This document shows positions 1-8,214 of a DNA stretch of 64,000 nt, piece after piece. The notes below the pieces were generated by a model. The model was not told the origin of the DNA. It did not search any database and worked only from the letters and a program-made list of their open reading frames with translations. Origin of the DNA: Leptotrichia sp. oral taxon 212 (GTDB lineage: Bacteria; Fusobacteriota; Fusobacteriia; Fusobacteriales; Leptotrichiaceae); contig NZ_CP012410.1 in assembly GCF_001274535.1 (NCBI RefSeq), positions 2,143,126-2,207,125 of the forward strand. Reading direction: 5' to 3'. The translations under genes were made by a program, and so were the position numbers. Each line of letters starts with the position of its first letter. Within the stretch, counting starts at the first letter, position 1.

Positions 1-96
1 TTTTTATTTCCTAAGTTCAAACTTTTTTGTATTATTTTAATATAACAGTTCTTTAGTTTTTCACTAAACTATCACTCAGAAATGAAGAAAGCTTTA

Positions 97-1188
97 TCAT
101 ATGTTTATAATATCCCCAGATACTGAAACATCTTTTAACTCTTCAAGCTCCGAATTATATCTTTTAATTAAATCTGCAACATATTCACTGAAATTCTTTC
201 CTGTTTCCTTTAAAGTCCTGTTCTCTCTGCTGTAATGATATACTTTTAAATCATTATCCCTTGTAGTTATAAAAATGTATTCAGACCTATTTTTCAATCC
301 TATCACAAAAAACTTTCCACAAGCAACATCATAAAACTCATCTTCTATTAAATATTCCTCAAGTGTAAAGTTTGTCAATACTACTTCCCTTACACTACAA
401 TCATTATACAATATCAATTCTTCTTCTCCTAACAATCCTCCCAAACTTTTTCCTGCTATACTTAAAAATTCTCTGAAATCTCCCTTCACTTCTATATCAT
501 ATAATTCTTCTATTCCTCTTATCTCATCATCATTGTATCCTGTAAACTTCTTCTTGCTCTTTTCAAGATATCTTTCAAGAAGAATAAAAAGTTCAGAGTG
601 TTCTTTTCTTTCTGAAGATACGTATTCCTTTATTTCCTTTAATCCTGTAATTCTTTTTTCAGATGTATCACACTGTACCAGAAGTTCTCCTATTGATGGA
701 ATTTCCAATATAGGTTTTAATTCAGGATTGTATCTTTCTACTAAATCAACCATGTATTCATTAAAATCCATTCCTATATCCTTTAACGTTTCTTCATTCT
801 CATCAAAACAGTATACCTTTAAATCATCATCTGCTGTCCTTATATAAAAATAATAGGTTTCCATTTCTATTGAAAATATGAATGGCTTTCTTTTCAGTTC
901 ATCATAAAATACTTTTTCTTCAAAATCTTCATCATCTATAAATCCAAAATAATTTTTTCTTAAGAAAGACTGTATACTCCAAAGTTCTCTATAAAGAATT
1001 ATTGTATAATCTTCAAGTAATCCTCCTCCACATCTTCCGGCATATTTTAAGAACTCCCTGAAATCTCCTTTTGCTTCTATATCATACAGCTTTTCAATTT
1101 TAGTTATTTCTTCTTCACTGTATCCTATTGCCTTTCTTTCGTTTTTTTTCAGATATTCTTTTAGTATATCCATGTATCTTTTATCCAT
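97..1188 (-). CDS. Tandem SMI1/KNR4 (SUKH) domain protein, putative immunity protein
   Basis: The protein consists of two related halves (about residues 1-155 and 195-350). Each has a 'GY..DEI..IE.LYDIE.KGDFREFL' start, a GGLL turn and a 'DDLKVY' / 'DNDLKVY' strand near its end, so it is an internal duplication. This pattern fits the SUKH (SMI1/KNR4) superfamily, whose bacterial members are often immunity proteins of polymorphic toxins. No signal peptide or membrane segment is seen, so it is probably cytoplasmic. The start has a good ribosome site (AAAGGAG). It lies 32 bases after hicB on the same strand, so it may be read from the hicAB promoter. The family call is from sequence look only; the partner toxin is not in view. 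Confidence 0.65.
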   Translation of the reverse strand: MDKRYMDILKEYLKKNERKAIGYSEEEITKIEKLYDIEAKGDFREFLKYAGRCGGGLLEDYTIILYRELWSIQSFLRKNYFGFIDDEDFEEKVFYDELKRKPFIFSIEMETYYFYIRTADDDLKVYCFDENEETLKDIGMDFNEYMVDLVERYNPELKPILEIPSIGELLVQCDTSEKRITGLKEIKEYVSSERKEHSELFILLERYLEKSKKKFTGYNDDEIRGIEELYDIEVKGDFREFLSIAGKSLGGLLGEEELILYNDCSVREVVLTNFTLEEYLIEDEFYDVACGKFFVIGLKNRSEYIFITTRDNDLKVYHYSRENRTLKETGKNFSEYVADLIKRYNSELEELKDVSVSGDIINI

Positions 1189-1220
1189 ACCTTCTCCTTT
1201 AGTTTATAGATTTGTAACTG

Positions 1221-1646
1221 TTAATCTATACCTAATTCATGTTTCAATGCTTCCTGAAGTATATTTGAAAAATTTATATTACTTTTTTTAGCCATTTCAT
1301 TCAACCAGCTTGGAATAGATACATTTTTTCTTACTGTCTGATTTTTGCATTCGTTAACATACTTTAGCATATCTAAACCGATTAAAGTTTTAAAACTTTC
1401 TCCTTCCACATAAAATTCCCTCTCATCTTCAGGAATTTCAATTGAAATATCATTTATTTTACTAGAAACTGGCATTTCTCTACTATTTACAAAATCATCA
1501 TATAGCCATGTACCAACATAATCCTCTGCCATTTCTATTGCTTCCTCCAATGTTTTTCCTTCTGTTGCTCCATAATCAAAATCTGGAAACACTACAACAT
1601 ATCCCCCTTCTATTGATTTATGAAATATTGCTGGATATACTACCAT
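1221..1646 (-). CDS. hicB: HicB-family antitoxin
   Basis: A 141-residue protein. The N-terminal half begins 'MVVYPAIFHK' and continues with '..GGYVVVFPDF' and 'EGKTLEEAIEMAEDYV', the partial RNase H-like fold of HicB antitoxins. The C-terminal segment (about 105-141, 'VSIPSWLNEMAKKSN') looks like a ribbon-helix-helix DNA-binding tail, so it should both neutralise HicA and repress its own operon. It follows hicA by 36 bases on the minus strand, the usual toxin-first order for HicAB. An inverted repeat over the promoter upstream of hicA is a good candidate operator. The call is firm from the pair arrangement and motifs. Confidence 0.9.
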   Translation of the reverse strand: MVVYPAIFHKSIEGGYVVVFPDFDYGATEGKTLEEAIEMAEDYVGTWLYDDFVNSREMPVSSKINDISIEIPEDEREFYVEGESFKTLIGLDMLKYVNECKNQTVRKNVSIPSWLNEMAKKSNINFSNILQEALKHELGID

Positions 1647-1682
1647 ATTATTTCCTCCTTTTTTATGAGCTTCAAGCCAGAC

Positions 1683-1874
1683 TTATTTCAGTCCAGCTTG
1701 TTTTAAGATTTTATGCTCCAGGCCTTTTCCCAATTCTTGCTTATGGTCTGGAACAACGGTTGATTTGCCTGTACTCTGATTATAAAATTTCTTATGTGAA
1801 CCTTTACCACCTGCGATCTGTATGAAGCCATTCTTTTTAAGAAATTTAATCATTTCCGTTGAAGTCATAGGCAT
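1683..1874 (-). CDS. hicA: HicA-family mRNA interferase toxin
   Basis: A 63-residue protein with the compact dsRBD-like fold of HicA: 'EMIKFLKKNGF', then 'GKGSHKKFYN' with the catalytic-type histidine, and 'VVPDHKQELGKG', ending 'ILKQAGLK'. HicA toxins cut mRNA during translation and are held inactive by HicB, which is encoded next. The length matches the family. The start is supported by GAGGTGAT a few bases upstream. The gene appears intact, so the pair is probably functional. Confidence 0.92.
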   Translation of the reverse strand: MPMTSTEMIKFLKKNGFIQIAGGKGSHKKFYNQSTGKSTVVPDHKQELGKGLEHKILKQAGLK

Positions 1875-1884
1875 TTTATCACCT

Positions 1885-1920
1885 CAATATTATTATACTT
1901 AATATTGTGTATAAAGTCAA
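1885..1920 (-). promoter_or_regulatory. hicAB promoter with overlapping inverted-repeat operator
   Basis: Reading the minus strand there is TTGACT, exactly 17 bases, then TATAAT, ending about 18 bases before the hicA ATG. A perfect 8-base inverted repeat, CAATATTA and TAATATTG separated by 7 bases (1885-1892 and 1900-1907), lies across the -10 box. That is the expected place for autorepression by the ribbon-helix-helix tail of HicB. The sequence match is direct; binding is inferred. Confidence 0.75.
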
Positions 1921-1924
1921 TAAA

Positions 1925-2255
1925 AAAAGACTATCTTAAAAAATACAAATTAATATAAAGAAACTTCTCAAAATAGAAAAAATATAAATATAATATAACA
2001 AAGGGCTATCTCAAAAAATTTGAAAAACATGAAAACTATATTTATTCATTTACTAAAATTTCTCTTATACAAAACAGTCATTTAAAAAGAAAAAGTCAAA
2101 ATTCACCTGAAAAATCAGGTTGTTGACTTTCTCTAAATTCATTTTCTGTTTTATATTGTGAAATTATAAATAATTTATAAATATAATTTTTGCATTATTT
2201 TAATTTCTCAAGACAGCTTACTACATATCAGATTTTTATTTTCAGATAGTCTTTT
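1925..2255. repeat. Nested inverted-repeat (MITE-like) element
   Basis: The outer ends are a perfect 12-base inverted repeat, AAAAGACTATCT (1925-1936) and AGATAGTCTTTT (2244-2255). Inside lies a second inverted-repeat element, about 2003-2218, with ends GGGCTATCTCAAAA and TCTCAAGACAGCT. Its core is a hairpin built on gaaaaagtcaaaattcacc / ggttgttgactttc. This inner element is the same family as the copy at 9253-9466, in opposite orientation. It carries no ORF. It fills the gap between hicA and the PTS IIB remnant. Confidence 0.75.
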
Positions 2256-2269
2256 AGTTATGAAATTTA

Positions 2270-2461
2270 CTATTTCTCCAGCAATTCCAGTGCCATATTA
2301 AGAACTTTCTCCCCATTCACCATTCCATAGTCCATCATGTCTATGACACCTATTTTATTTCCTGCCTGATCAGTAAGTTTTTTTATTTCAGGCAATGCAA
2401 ACTTAATCTGAGGCCCTAATAAAACAACATCAGTTTTCAGGCACTTCAGAAGATGCAACAT
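2270..2461 (-). pseudogene. Truncated PTS lactose/cellobiose-family IIB (C-terminal remnant)
   Basis: Only 63 residues remain. 'DVVLLGPQIKFALPEIKK' and 'IGVIDMMDYGMVNGEKVLNMAL' match the C-terminal two thirds of cellobiose/lactose PTS IIB proteins, normally about 100 residues. The N-terminal P-loop with the phosphorylated cysteine, which in the intact copy at 56521-56829 reads 'FVCSLGMSS', is absent. An in-frame stop lies just upstream, and a purine-rich AAGAAGGA precedes the remaining ATG. It sits 38 bases after the GH1 phospho-beta-glucosidase gene, the sort of neighbour an intact IIB would have. I judge it non-functional as a PTS protein. A repeat element lies immediately beyond it. Confidence 0.75.
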
Positions 2462-2499
2462 ATATCCTTCTTATCCCCATAGTTTTCACATTACTTGTA

Positions 2500-3912
2500 T
2501 TACATATCCCAGCCTTCTATTTCATTGCTTTCAGAAACTTCCTTTATCCAGTGTCCTGACTTTTTTACTGTCTTTATCTGTGTAGGTAAATCCACTGAAA
2601 TATATCCGTATCTGTTTTTATAGGAATTAGTCCAGGACCAGCAGTCTATCGGTGTCCACGTATGATATCCGAAACAGTTTGCCCCTTCTGCAATTGCCTT
2701 ATGTAAATGAGTCAGGTGTTCCCTGTAGAATTCTATTCTGTAGTCATCTTCTATTACTCCCTCGGCGTTCTTAAATCTTTCTTCACCTTCTACACCCATT
2801 CCATTTTCTGAAATAAACCATTTTATATTTCCATAGTTTTCCTGAATATTCTTTGCTATGTCATAAATAGCCTTAGGATATATTTCCCATCCTCTGTAAA
2901 TATTCATCCTTTTTCCAGGCATATCATAGTTTTCAAAATATTTGTCAGGCAACCATCCTGAAGACATGTCAAATTCTGTTTCCCTTGCCTTTATTCTTCT
3001 TGGCTGATAGTAGTTCACTCCAAGATAGTCCACTGTATTTTTCTTTATTGTATCAAGCTCTTCCTGAGTACTTTCCCATAAAACGCCATCCTTTTCAAGT
3101 ATATCTGTCAGCAGTCTTGGAAATTCCCCTTTAATTGCAGGATCAAGAAAGGAATTGTTAAAAACTGCATCAGAAATTTCCGCTGCCTTTATATCTTCCT
3201 CATTTTCACTTCTCGGATATGAAGGTGTCAGATTCAGTATAATTCCTATTTCTCCGTTATTTCCTGTTCTCTTCTTATACTCTCCGTAAGCTTCTATTGC
3301 TTTCGCTGAAGCAAGTGCAGTATTGTAGAGTACCTGCATGGCCTTTTTCCCGTCCACTATTAGCGGATAATGAAATTTGTACATATACTGTGCTTCTACA
3401 GGAACTATAGGCTCATTGAAGGTCATCCAGTATTTTACCCTGTCGCCAAACAGCTCAAAAGCCTTTTTAGCATATTTCACAAACAGCTCCACGACATGCT
3501 TTGACTCCCATCCTCCGTATTTTTCCTGAAGCTCTATCGGCATATCAAAATGGTAAAGATTTATTACAAGTGTTATCCCCTGTCTTATAAACTCATCAAT
3601 CACTTCATTGTAAAATCTTACTCCATCTTCGTCCACTTCCCCAGTTTCAAAATCTTTAATCAGTCTTGTCCACTGTATCGATGTTCTTAGTGAATTCAGT
3701 CCAATTTTCTTATAAAGTGCTATATCCTCTTTAAAACTGTTGTAAAAATTTGACGCAACATCAGGTCCCACTTCATTAAAAAATACCTTTTTATCTATGT
3801 CATACCAGTAGTCAAATATATTTCTATTTTTCTTTTTAAATCTTCCTTCACTCTGAGGTCCTGAAGTTGCCGACCCCCACCAGAAGTTTTCAGGAAATTT
3901 TAACTTTGCCAT
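2500..3912 (-). CDS. 6-phospho-beta-glucosidase, glycoside hydrolase family 1
   Basis: A 470-residue GH1 enzyme that would hydrolyse phosphorylated beta-glucosides (for example cellobiose-6-phosphate) brought in by a PTS. Seen in the sequence: the N-terminal 'FPENFWWGSATSGPQSEG', the acid/base glutamate in 'TFNEP' (about residue 167), the nucleophile in 'ISENGMG' (about residue 368), and a C-terminal 'SYKNRYGYISVD' loop typical of 6-phospho-specific members. It is full length for the family and has a strong GGAGGTAA ribosome site. The downstream IIB gene is only a remnant, so import must rely on another PTS, such as the one at 55-57.6 kb. The exact sugar cannot be read from the sequence. Confidence 0.92.
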   Translation of the reverse strand: MAKLKFPENFWWGSATSGPQSEGRFKKKNRNIFDYWYDIDKKVFFNEVGPDVASNFYNSFKEDIALYKKIGLNSLRTSIQWTRLIKDFETGEVDEDGVRFYNEVIDEFIRQGITLVINLYHFDMPIELQEKYGGWESKHVVELFVKYAKKAFELFGDRVKYWMTFNEPIVPVEAQYMYKFHYPLIVDGKKAMQVLYNTALASAKAIEAYGEYKKRTGNNGEIGIILNLTPSYPRSENEEDIKAAEISDAVFNNSFLDPAIKGEFPRLLTDILEKDGVLWESTQEELDTIKKNTVDYLGVNYYQPRRIKARETEFDMSSGWLPDKYFENYDMPGKRMNIYRGWEIYPKAIYDIAKNIQENYGNIKWFISENGMGVEGEERFKNAEGVIEDDYRIEFYREHLTHLHKAIAEGANCFGYHTWTPIDCWSWTNSYKNRYGYISVDLPTQIKTVKKSGHWIKEVSESNEIEGWDM

Positions 3913-4080
3913 ACTGTTACCTCCTCACTGTTTTTATAATAAGATTTCTATTTTAATATCTGTATTTTACATAATTTTTTTACTATTTACAACATTTTTT
4001 GAGTCCATTTCATATATTCATTTTTTTCTTCTTTCATAATATATGATATAATAACTATAAAAAGAAAGGAGCTGAGATTG

Positions 4081-4265
4081 TATTAAAATTTTAAAAATAG
4101 TATTTATGAAATTATTCAATAATTTTACAATTTAAAACAGGAAGTGTATTATGGAAAAAATCATTGTCTGAACTTTGCGAGTTTATGATTTTTTCTTAAT
4201 GAATACCTGTTTTAAATAAGTAAAATTTTGATAAATGAATAAATATATTTTTAAATACTCTAATA
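4081..4265. repeat. Degenerate long-form inverted-repeat element
   Basis: This fills most of the 368-base gap between the GH1 gene and the PAP2 gene. Arms containing TTTAAAACAGG (near 4130) and CCTGTTTTAAA (near 4210), plus flanks such as tatttatgaaattatt and gataaatgaataaatata, align with the element at 9253-9466. The core hairpin is different (gaaaaaatcat ... atgattttttc), and the outer CTGTCTC ends are worn away. Upstream of it (about 4045-4080) is a TATAAT-like box and an AAAGGAG site not followed by an open frame. Confidence 0.55.
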
Positions 4266-4280
4266 TAATTTCACAAAAAC

Positions 4281-4832
4281 ATGTTTAATTTTATACAGAA
4301 TATTGACATATTAGTTGTAGAAAAAATTTATAGATTCCAGCATAATTTAAATTCTGAGCTGTTTAACAGAATTATGATATTTTTTACAAATTTGGGAGAT
4401 CACGGAACGGTATGGATTGCTATTGCACTGATACTTCTCCTAAATAAAAAATACAGAAAAACAGGAATTCTGGCTGTCGTTTCGCTGGCTATCTGTTCAT
4501 TGGTTGTAAATATAATTTTAAAGCCTTTAATCCACAGACCAAGACCTTTTACTGAAATAGCCGACATTATACTGTTAATCAAAACGCCTAAAGACTATTC
4601 ATTCCCATCAGGACATACAGCCGCTTCCTTTGTAATGATATTTGTCTTTTTCAGGCATATAAAAAAGTATTTTATACCTGTATTTGTTACAGGAATACTC
4701 ATTGCTTTTTCGAGAATGTACCTAAGTGTACACTATCCAAGCGATATTCTTGCAGGTCTTATAATTGGAATATTTTCAGGGCTTACAGGAGAAAAAGCTG
4801 TAAACAGGTTTTACACAAAAAAGATTGACTGA
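4281..4832 (+). CDS. PAP2-family membrane phosphatase (undecaprenyl-diphosphatase-like)
   Basis: A 183-residue integral membrane protein with the three PAP2 motifs in order: 'KPLIHRPRPF' (K-x6-RP type), 'YSFPSGHTAASF' (PSGH) and 'SRMYLSVHYPSDILAG' (SR-x5-H-x3-D). Such enzymes remove phosphate from undecaprenyl diphosphate, phosphatidylglycerol phosphate or similar lipids at the outer face of the inner membrane. About five hydrophobic segments are visible. The length fits the YbjG/BcrC-like group better than PgpB, but the substrate cannot be told. It stands alone upstream of manA. Confidence 0.85.
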   Translation: MFNFIQNIDILVVEKIYRFQHNLNSELFNRIMIFFTNLGDHGTVWIAIALILLLNKKYRKTGILAVVSLAICSLVVNIILKPLIHRPRPFTEIADIILLIKTPKDYSFPSGHTAASFVMIFVFFRHIKKYFIPVFVTGILIAFSRMYLSVHYPSDILAGLIIGIFSGLTGEKAVNRFYTKKID

Positions 4833-4921
4833 TGAAAAAATAAGTATATAATATAATTAAGATTGATTTATTATGAAAATATTTAATTTATAGAAATTTT
4901 AAAAATGAAAGGAGAAATTTT

Positions 4922-5878
4922 ATGCTATATCCTATGAAATTTAAAAAGGTTTTTATTGAAAAAGTGTGGGGTGGAAGGGAATTCGAAACAAAGCTGAACA
5001 TGACTTTGCCTGAAAATAAAAATATTGGTGAGTCATGGGAAGTTTCTGCACATCCTAATGGAATGAGTATTGTTGAAAATGGAGTCCTTGCAGGAAAAAC
5101 ACTGCAGGAAGTTTATGATGAATATAAGGGGAAACTTGTAGGTGAGAAAGTTTATAATGAATACGGAAAAAGATTTCCTCTACTCATTAAATACCTTGAT
5201 GTAAATGACAGACTTTCCATACAGGTTCACCCTGATGACGAGGTTGCCAATAAAAAACATAATGAGCTTGGAAAAAGCGAATCATGGTATATCATGGAAG
5301 CAAGTGATGATGCCGTTCTTATAATGGGTATGAAACCTGGAATTTCAAAGGAAGTATTTTTAGAAAAGGCTAAAAACAATGATTTTTCCGGAATGTTTGA
5401 AGAAATATCTGTAAAAAAGGGAGATCTTGTAGACATAACTCCCGGAATGGTACACGCCTCACTTACGGGAAGTGTTCTTTTTGCAGAAATACAGGAAAAT
5501 TCTGATGTAACATACAGAATATATGATTTTGACCGTATCGAAAATGGTAAGAAAAGGGAACTTCACATTGATGATGCGGCTGAAGTGATAGACTTTGGGA
5601 AAAAGGCAGATATAAGAAAAACTGAATTTGAAAATGGCGAAACGAGAAAGAATATAATAAAGAAAAAATATTACAGCATTGATAAGGTAAAAGTTGAAGG
5701 AAATTTTGAGGACATTAATGAAGAAAGCATGATTATCTACTCCATTCTTGAAGGAAAGGGAAGCATTGAAAGCAGTAATTCTACACTCGATATTCAAAAG
5801 GGAGAGTCCGTTCTGGTACCTCCTCATATGAAGGTCACTTTAAAAGGAGATTTTGAAATACTGAGAACAACTATATAA
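4922..5878 (+). CDS. manA: Mannose-6-phosphate isomerase, class I
   Basis: A 318-residue cupin-type phosphomannose isomerase interconverting mannose-6-phosphate and fructose-6-phosphate. Seen: 'VWGGREF' near the start, 'ESWEVSAHPNG', the zinc-site segment 'SIQVHPDD' and 'GMVHASLTGSVLFAEIQ'. The size matches the short bacterial form. A strong ribosome site (AAAGGAG) precedes the ATG, and a TATAAT-like box lies about 60 bases upstream. It may form a transcript with the lyase gene 20 bases downstream. Confidence 0.93.
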   Translation: MLYPMKFKKVFIEKVWGGREFETKLNMTLPENKNIGESWEVSAHPNGMSIVENGVLAGKTLQEVYDEYKGKLVGEKVYNEYGKRFPLLIKYLDVNDRLSIQVHPDDEVANKKHNELGKSESWYIMEASDDAVLIMGMKPGISKEVFLEKAKNNDFSGMFEEISVKKGDLVDITPGMVHASLTGSVLFAEIQENSDVTYRIYDFDRIENGKKRELHIDDAAEVIDFGKKADIRKTEFENGETRKNIIKKKYYSIDKVKVEGNFEDINEESMIIYSILEGKGSIESSNSTLDIQKGESVLVPPHMKVTLKGDFEILRTTI

Positions 5879-5898
5879 AAAGCGAAAGGATAATTCCA

Positions 5899-7089
5899 AT
5901 GAAATATAATTTTGATGAAATAATAGACAGAAAAAATAACCATGCTACAAAATACAACGAATTAATAAAAAAATTCGGAGTGGATGATGTCATTCCCCTA
6001 TGGATTGCAGATATGGATTTCAGGACTGCCGAACCTGTTGTCAATGCCGTAAGGAAGAAAGCTGAACATGGTATTTTTGGATACGTGTACCGTCCTGATG
6101 AATATTTTGAGTCTTTCATAAACTGGCAGAAAAAAAGATTTGGCTGGAAACCAAAAAAAGAACTCCTAAGCTTCAGCATCGGTATCGTCCCGGCTTTAGG
6201 AGCATTAGTAAGACAATTTTCTGAAAAAGGGGATAAGATACTTATTCAGACACCTGTCTATTCTGAATTTTATGACATCAATCTTGATAATGAAAGAGTT
6301 GTTATCGAAAACAGGTTCATTGAAAAAGACGGTGTTTACTCCCTTGATTTAAAGGATCTTGAGGAAAAACTGAAGGAACATCCAAAACTTCTTATTTTCT
6401 GTAATCCCCAAAATCCGATCGGTCACGTATGGACTTATGAGGAACTTAAATCAATTGGAGATTTATGCGTAAAATACAATGTTCCTGTTATTTCAGATGA
6501 AATCCATGCTGACCTTACTTTGTGGGATAACAAGCATATTCCTATGGCAAGTGTATCAGAAGAAATCAGACAGAACACCATTACATGTACTTCTACCGGA
6601 AAAGCCTTCAATGTGGCAGGACTTCAATGTGCCACTATTGTATTTAATAATCCCGCAGAAAAGGCAAAATTTGATAAATTCTGGAAAGATCTGGAAGTAC
6701 ATAGAAACAATCCTTTCAATCTTGTCGCAACAATTGCCGCATACAACGAAGGGGATGAATATCTTGTTCAGCTGAAAAAATATCTTGAAGATAATATTAT
6801 GTTTGTCTACAATTACTGTAAGGACAACATTCCACAGATTAAACCGAACATTCCACAGGCAACATATCTTGTCTGGCTTGACTGCAGACAGCTATGTAAG
6901 GATTTTGGATTCAGCCAGGCTGATCTGGAAGAATTTATCCTAAAAAAGGCAAAGCTTGGACTTAATCCGGGAAGATCCTTCCAGAAAGATCTTGAAGGAT
7001 TCATGAGAATAAACACTGCCTGTCCACGTTCAGTACTTGAAAAAGCTTTAAAACAGCTGGAAAATGCAGTAAAAGACCTTTCAAAATAA
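5899..7089 (+). CDS. MalY/PatB-family PLP-dependent aminotransferase / C-S lyase
   Basis: A 396-residue fold-type I PLP enzyme. 'VIPLWIADMDFRTAEPVV' near the N-terminus, 'FCNPQNPIGHVWT', 'VISDEIHADLTL' and the PLP lysine in 'TSTGKAFNVAGLQ' are the pattern of the MalY/PatB group. These enzymes usually act as cystathionine beta-lyases or cysteine desulfhydrases, making pyruvate, ammonia and a thiol or sulfide; this is known of the family, not shown here. Oral anaerobes use such enzymes to release hydrogen sulfide. It lies 20 bases after manA, with a weak ribosome site (GAAAGGATAATTCC). Confidence 0.9.
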   Translation: MKYNFDEIIDRKNNHATKYNELIKKFGVDDVIPLWIADMDFRTAEPVVNAVRKKAEHGIFGYVYRPDEYFESFINWQKKRFGWKPKKELLSFSIGIVPALGALVRQFSEKGDKILIQTPVYSEFYDINLDNERVVIENRFIEKDGVYSLDLKDLEEKLKEHPKLLIFCNPQNPIGHVWTYEELKSIGDLCVKYNVPVISDEIHADLTLWDNKHIPMASVSEEIRQNTITCTSTGKAFNVAGLQCATIVFNNPAEKAKFDKFWKDLEVHRNNPFNLVATIAAYNEGDEYLVQLKKYLEDNIMFVYNYCKDNIPQIKPNIPQATYLVWLDCRQLCKDFGFSQADLEEFILKKAKLGLNPGRSFQKDLEGFMRINTACPRSVLEKALKQLENAVKDLSK

Positions 7090-7116
7090 AATTTGAAATT
7101 ATATTTTTATATACTG

Positions 7117-7145
7117 TTGACAATCCTTTTTAAAAGTAGTATTAT
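7117..7145 (+). promoter_or_regulatory. Sigma-70-type promoter for the flavin oxidoreductase-msrAB pair
   Basis: TTGACA (7117-7122), 17 bases, then TATTAT (7140-7145). It lies in the space after the lyase stop and ends about 35 bases before the ATG at 7180, so this pair of genes has its own promoter. Confidence 0.6.
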
Positions 7146-7179
7146 ATTTTTATATACAAATATAATAAGGAGGAGGAAT

Positions 7180-8184
7180 ATGACTGAAAATAAAAATGTA
7201 AAACTCTCTGTGCTGAATCTGGTTCCAAAATTCCAGAATGATACTGATATTGATGCAATAAACAGAGCCACAGAGCTTATTAAAATAGTGGAAAAACTAG
7301 GGTATCACCGTTACTGGGTTGCTGAACATCATAATTTCAGAGGAGTACTAAGTTCCGCTACAGCCCTTATCATACAACATTTACTTGCAAACTCAGAAAA
7401 AATAAGGGTAGGAGCAGGAGGAGTAATGCTTCCAAACCATACTTCCCTGCAGGTAGCAGAAACATATGGAACTCTAGAAACTCTTTATCCAGGAAGAGTT
7501 GACCTTGGTATAGGACGTGCTCCCGGAACTGATTCTGATACTGCAGCTCTTATCTACAGAACTCAATACGTGAGAACAAGTAAATTTGTAGAGGCTATCA
7601 AAGATATACAGAGATTTATGGGAAGCGAAGAGGAACAGGGCATTGTTTCAGCTTATCCAGGAATAAATACAAATGTACCTATTTTCATGCTTGGAAGCTC
7701 CATACACTCTGCTTCTGTTTCGGGAGAACTTGGATTGCCTTATTCCTTTGCAGGACATTTTTCTCCGGATGCCGCAGAAGAAGCAATAAAAATTTACAGG
7801 GAAAGCTTTGTCCCTTCAAAATATCTGGAAAAACCTTATGTCATTCTCGGAGTTCTCGCTCATGGTGCAGACTCTGATAAAGAAGCTGAAAGACTCTACA
7901 CTGCCACTCAGCAGGCAATGCTTAATCTGAGCAGGGGAGAAAAAGGTCTTTATCCGTTGCCTGATGAAAACTTTTCAGATAAACTGACTTCGGCAGAAAA
8001 AATATTCCTGCAGTCAAAAATAGGAATAAATCTGATGGGAACAAAAGAAACGATAAAAAGAAAATGGGATGAAGTAAAGAGTAAATACCAGCCTGATGAA
8101 ATAATGGCTGTAAGTTACATGTCAGAAATAAATCAGCTTGAAACTTCTTACAGAATACTGGCTGAAGCTTTAAAATCTCAATAA
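7180..8184 (+). CDS. LLM-class (luciferase-like) flavin-dependent oxidoreductase
   Basis: A 334-residue protein of the bacterial luciferase-like TIM-barrel family: 'YHRYWVAEHHN' near residue 50, 'IRVGAGGVMLPNH', 'LYPGRVDLGIGRAPGTD' and 'PYSFAGHF'. These enzymes use reduced flavin; the substrate of this one is unknown. I chose the ATG at 7180 because AAGGAGGAGG sits directly before it. The 29-residue upstream extension overlaps the promoter and has no ribosome site. It lies 30 bases before a cytoplasmic msrAB, so the two are probably co-transcribed and may both handle oxidised sulfur compounds, which is inference. Confidence 0.88.
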   Translation: MTENKNVKLSVLNLVPKFQNDTDIDAINRATELIKIVEKLGYHRYWVAEHHNFRGVLSSATALIIQHLLANSEKIRVGAGGVMLPNHTSLQVAETYGTLETLYPGRVDLGIGRAPGTDSDTAALIYRTQYVRTSKFVEAIKDIQRFMGSEEEQGIVSAYPGINTNVPIFMLGSSIHSASVSGELGLPYSFAGHFSPDAAEEAIKIYRESFVPSKYLEKPYVILGVLAHGADSDKEAERLYTATQQAMLNLSRGEKGLYPLPDENFSDKLTSAEKIFLQSKIGINLMGTKETIKRKWDEVKSKYQPDEIMAVSYMSEINQLETSYRILAEALKSQ

Positions 8185-8214
8185 TCTGAAAAAAGAAACA
8201 GAAAGGAAAATAAA

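Noticed and set aside
533-847. Plus-strand frame opposite the SUKH gene
   Set aside because: A shadow of the minus-strand gene: its composition is leucine/serine/phenylalanine-rich as expected from antisense AT-rich codons, with no ribosome site.
7093-7179. Longer N-terminus for the flavin oxidoreductase
   Set aside because: It covers the promoter boxes at 7117-7145 and has no ribosome site, whereas AAGGAGGAGG stands directly before the ATG at 7180.
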